Origin: Amoebophrya sp. AT5.2
Lineage: Eukaryota > Sar > Dinophyceae > Syndiniales > Amoebophryaceae
Assembly: GCA_005223375.1 (NCBI GenBank)
Contig: RXOD01004608.1
Location: 1-19,993, forward strand
DNA length: 19,993 bases
Reading direction: 5' to 3'
Numbering within the stretch: the first letter of the stretch is position 1; each line of letters begins with the position of its first letter. Position numbers and translations under genes: made by a program. The notes beneath the pieces are model-generated. The model had not been told where the DNA came from and searched no databases. It saw nothing but the letters and a program-made list of their open reading frames with translations. Positions 18,301-19,993 of the stretch are shown here, in pieces.

Positions 18301-18998
18301 GGGATCAGGGTTCAAATGTCGGGAAATCCTGCGCGACCTCCGGTGGAGGCAATGGAAGCACGAAAGTGGTGCATCGGATGAGCTGCGAGAAGCTGAAGTT
18401 TAACTTGCGGCAGTTTGCGCCCCTACACTTCCAGAATTTGAAGGACTGCGCGGAATTCCTGCAGAGCCAGATGATTCAGGGCGCCGTGGACAAATCGCGG
18501 CAGCTGTCGCACCTGGCGAGAAGGGCGTTTTTGTCCTGGATGAAGGCCTACTCAACCTTTCCGCGGGCGCTGAAGCCCGTTTTCAACGTCAAGGCGCTGC
18601 ACCCAGGGCACGTAGCGACGAGTTTCGGCTTGAGCGAGGCGCCGAGGGAGATTGCGGCGCACTACAGGAAGGACTCGTCGATGAACGGTGGTGGGGGAGA
18701 AGATGCGGGCGGCAAGAAAGGCGGTAAGAAAGGTAAGGGGAAAGAGGTGAGAGGTGGAAGCTTTAGGGACAGTTTTGGTGCGGAGGGGAAAGGCGGCGGA
18801 AAGAAGGGCGGAAAAGGCTTCAGCGCGAAAAAACCGACGCTTGGGGAGCGCCTGGCGGAGGACAAAAAGCAACGACACGGAGACGCCTTACGGGAGCAGC
18901 GCAACGAGCGGCTGTTTGTGCGAAAGGAAAAGGTACAAAAAGGCACCGGACGAGGATCCGGAGGAGGGTCCTTGAAAGGGATGGACTCGTTTTGCTAG
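15336..18998 (+). CDS. DEAD-box ATP-dependent RNA helicase, DDX31/Dbp7-like
   Basis: Intronless, 1,220 aa; human DDX31 and yeast Dbp7 are roughly 740-850 aa. The family acts in the nucleolus in large-subunit ribosome assembly. The helicase core is complete: Q-motif region MTSIQAEAVPQ (about 415-425); motif I APTGSGKT (444-451); Ia SPTKELSNQ; Ib FATPGRL; II DEAD (559-562); III SAT (624-626); IV KVIVFFSSC; V ASDVVARGID (901-910); VI HRIGRTAR (931-938). The stretch FLSWMKAYSTFPRALKPVFN then FGLSEAPREI is the C-terminal extension typical of the DDX31/Dbp7/Dbp4 group. The first 380 residues are Lys/Ala-rich and disordered. About 120 acidic and basic residues are inserted between motifs IV and V (from about 745). 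The tail is rich in GGKKGGKKGKG, a likely RNA-binding or nucleolar-targeting tract. All catalytic residues are intact. Confidence 0.93.
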   Translation: MDDFDFGLSEVDAVRLFTAEKTAPSMPKEASTAPAQPARSAMKKKTAKPKQTASHDTRKISSAAPAIEKKGGFLPKTASARATPAAQQNGPALKSAAPAGGKKGEGKNAGNYKRAADADVSAAASGAKRGQRPPSAEDDLVSWMLNFDKAFSKRTGEVITGGGTALPGEDLEIVRQEVTGLSGPTRAAASASAGIFGSTSFASIRGCTADFESEDEQTPAAVEKQTPTPVAVEKASGVAGSMKKEKPTMKKQNPAVAKKKSLPEKPSTGHERDVGNESGAGNAVKTHAQAAAEEAGGHSEDEGDKKFHELSFAEQMERVLNSNIQPKKRVKPPKVPKKADKKDEDAAPDAEQAKREELLARREREQKVLAETTTASKLQILVSDKKSAKEFFADDGFSAIGDSLLDSRLVKQLEFLTFTKMTSIQAEAVPQCLANSSHDVLLKAPTGSGKTLAFLVPALNKILTAVKAPFSREEGVLGVVLSPTKELSNQSMQVCEKLTRMLPWLVCGSLSGGENPKSEKARIRKGLHLVFATPGRLNYHLENTHSWKVSERFQCFVLDEADRLLDMGFEKQIKMIYKSVVKGESSAGGPNFSTSAVGGNPNYAPIGKGNKPVAMASRQTMLVSATLTPAVQRLAEWCLDKEKRLIIGFGERAGKSIANAPAGDLSALVSNDMDDEVASWSLPANLTQHVLVTPTKTRLPCLISLLLKHSGKVIVFFSSCASVDFHYDLFVGLKWPQSMKKDTDKQETKTFRGGFVGLKRDADDDSEEEFVNSDDEGAGAGIVDADNEQDGKAKRPVKKKQRRNYAGGNSTSAAQQETGFIGKKASSGGNADDVGMLDSSNISTTRPNAPIHSSANPKAAKSSTPVFEQIGLFKLHGNLTADERTGFLKDFAQRDKAVLLASDVVARGIDLPKIEYIVQYDPPQHLEEYLHRIGRTARCGNSGNSVLFLQPSEEVYLQMLQQKIDPTSSSIAGSGDAAEHAGVDVWRSGDQGSNVGKSCATSGGGNGSTKVVHRMSCEKLKFNLRQFAPLHFQNLKDCAEFLQSQMIQGAVDKSRQLSHLARRAFLSWMKAYSTFPRALKPVFNVKALHPGHVATSFGLSEAPREIAAHYRKDSSMNGGGGEDAGGKKGGKKGKGKEVRGGSFRDSFGAEGKGGGKKGGKGFSAKKPTLGERLAEDKKQRHGDALREQRNERLFVRKEKVQKGTGRGSGGGSLKGMDSFC

Positions 18999-19538
18999 TG
19001 TGCTCGTGAAACTTCAACGTGGACCTACTGTTGCCGAATGCGAATTCGCTGTCAAACTAACAGGAACAGATTATATTTAGGCGTACCCGTGATTTTCTTC
19101 TTGCATCTTTATTTTCAGCGCTAAGTAGCTCGCCTTGAAATCTCGGTGAGGCGGTAACTGTCGTGTGACGGCAGACGCCGGAGTAGCGGGTGGAGACACC
19201 AGCATGGGCTTCTTGGAGCGACGTGTCCTCGTGTCTAGCTCTGGAAAATAACGCCCAGATCTATTGTGTCCGTGGAGAAAGGGAGTGAAAACATGGCTGC
19301 TACTAGTCGCAGAGAAGAAAGCAGCGCATGCGGAATAAACTTTTTTGTCTGCTCGACGCATCTTGCTGATGATGGACGTACTCGTTGTCATTTTTTGCGT
19401 GAAAGTGTAGCGCTTGAACCTTGGTGGACAATTAGATTGGTAGGAGTAGCCAGAGGACCACCAGCTTCGTAGACGCACGCCATCATAATTTTATTTAAGC
19501 TACACTACTCCAGCACGTTTTTTCCAGAAACGAAAAAT
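18999..19538. other. Spacer after the helicase gene
   Basis: On the + strand no gene is supported; the frame 19266-19472 is short and overlaps the minus-strand candidate described separately. A T-rich, A-rich stretch (TTTTATTTAAGC, about 19489-19500) lies some 40 bases before the next start codon and may be promoter or leader sequence. Confidence 0.4.
19077..19391 (-). CDS. Candidate minus-strand small protein
   Basis: From ATG (complement of 19389-19391) a 104-aa frame runs to TAA at 19077-19079. The frame is open upstream to 19478, but without another ATG. It contains polar, well-mixed sequence such as ELDTRTRRSKKPML and RQLPPHRDFKASYLALKIKM. No domain or signal is recognised. If real it is the only minus-strand gene in the window and would converge on the helicase gene, with 78 bases between the two stop codons. 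Confidence 0.25.
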   Translation of the reverse strand: MTTSTSIISKMRRADKKVYSACAAFFSATSSSHVFTPFLHGHNRSGRYFPELDTRTRRSKKPMLVSPPATPASAVTRQLPPHRDFKASYLALKIKMQEENHGYA

Positions 19539-19884
19539 ATGCCGCCACGTATTCCTGTTGCTGTGCGCATCGCCCGCACGGAAGCCGTTTTGGCGGAGGA
19601 AGACAGCCGCCTGGGTGAGTATTGCAGGGAGAAGGTAAGCCGGATTATTCAAGCTCAACGATGCTGTTTGTCTGTGGTGCGATTGCTCTGCTGGAAAGAA
19701 GCAGAAGCGAGGCATGATACTGATGAGTCCAACCAAAACCTAATTCTCCACTGAGCCGTCTGCGGCGCTGAGGAGAAAACTCAACTCCGTATTCGTACTG
19801 GCTGAACATGCTTCCGCGACCGAAATGCGCTATATGCCTTCCTTCGCTCCATCGATTGAGAAAAGAACCCATCGAACTGAATAA
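19539..19884 (+). CDS. Candidate small two-exon gene
   Basis: Exon 1 is 19539-19634 (MPPRIPVAVRIARTEAVLAE then EDSRLGEYCREK), from the ATG after an A-rich leader to an AAG|GTAAGC donor in phase 0. Exon 2 is 19756-19884 (PSAALRRKLNSVFVLAEHAS then ATEMRYMPSFAPSIEKRTHR), opening in phase 0 after CCACTGAG and ending at TAA. The intron is 121 bp and the product 74 aa. The junction reads EYCREKPSAALRRK, which recalls the 'YEKPS..RRK' stretch of mitochondrial bS21 ribosomal proteins, but the rest does not match well enough to name it. A second donor, GTGAGT at 19615, is possible but out of phase with this acceptor. Confidence 0.4.
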
Positions 19885-19993
19885 TGATGACAACCTCAAC
19901 ACATAGAATCACTCCACGCGTAGCTGCGGCGGTGACGATTCAACCGAATCATGCACTACCATCTGAAGACAGGCTTGATGTCGTTTCACTCTT
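19885..19993. other. Right edge of the window
   Basis: A short inverted pair GATTC-AACC-GAATC lies at about 19937-19950. Otherwise nothing supported. Confidence 0.4.

Noticed and set aside
1..19993. tRNA, rRNA, CRISPR array and transposase genes.
   Set aside because: I found no T-arm/anticodon arrangement, no rRNA core sequence, no regularly spaced repeat array and no transposase or reverse-transcriptase motif.

Overview
This is nuclear DNA from a unicellular eukaryote. Several genes have spliceosomal (GT...AG) introns, and one reads clearly as a DEAD-box helicase of the DDX31/Dbp7 type, a nucleolar ribosome-assembly factor. The coding regions are GC-rich and the genes compactly spaced. TAG and TGA both end real genes, so the standard code applies. 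All six confident genes lie on the + strand. Together with the 'IPSRPD...GW..W.D' motif common in marine protist and algal-virus proteins, this suggests a protist, possibly of the alveolate/dinoflagellate lineage. That placement is inference; no rRNA or tRNA is present to settle it.

Layout: 435-834 holds a 93-aa membrane-anchored protein with a His/Gly stretch and a Gly/Tyr-rich tail, in two exons. 1345-2682 and 3019-4389 are a tandem pair of diverged, intronless paralogues. Each has one N-terminal integrase-repeat-like unit and a shared C-terminal module, so this pair is the most system-like part of the window. 5109-7645 is a four-exon gene for a long coiled coil fused to a divergent phosphatidylinositol-phosphate kinase (PIPK) domain, several of whose hallmark residues are changed. 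10147-14466 is a two-exon gene for a roughly 1,370-aa orphan protein with an acidic centre, a short coiled coil and a conserved-looking C-terminal part. 15336-18998 is the intronless DDX31-like helicase.

The gaps are not empty. 7646-10146 carries a basic short coding region, a CACCCTACCACT minisatellite and several competing open frames. 14467-15335 has splice-site-bounded open fragments of an unresolved small gene. 19539-19884 fits a two-exon 74-aa gene, and 19077-19391 holds the best minus-strand candidate.

The genes do not form a pathway and look like ordinary neighbours, apart from the tandem duplicate. A recurring detail is the intron 5' splice site: the four best-defined introns all begin GTAC rather than GTRAGT. 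All gene models come from reading frames and splice phases in this sequence alone; no transcript or database evidence was available.
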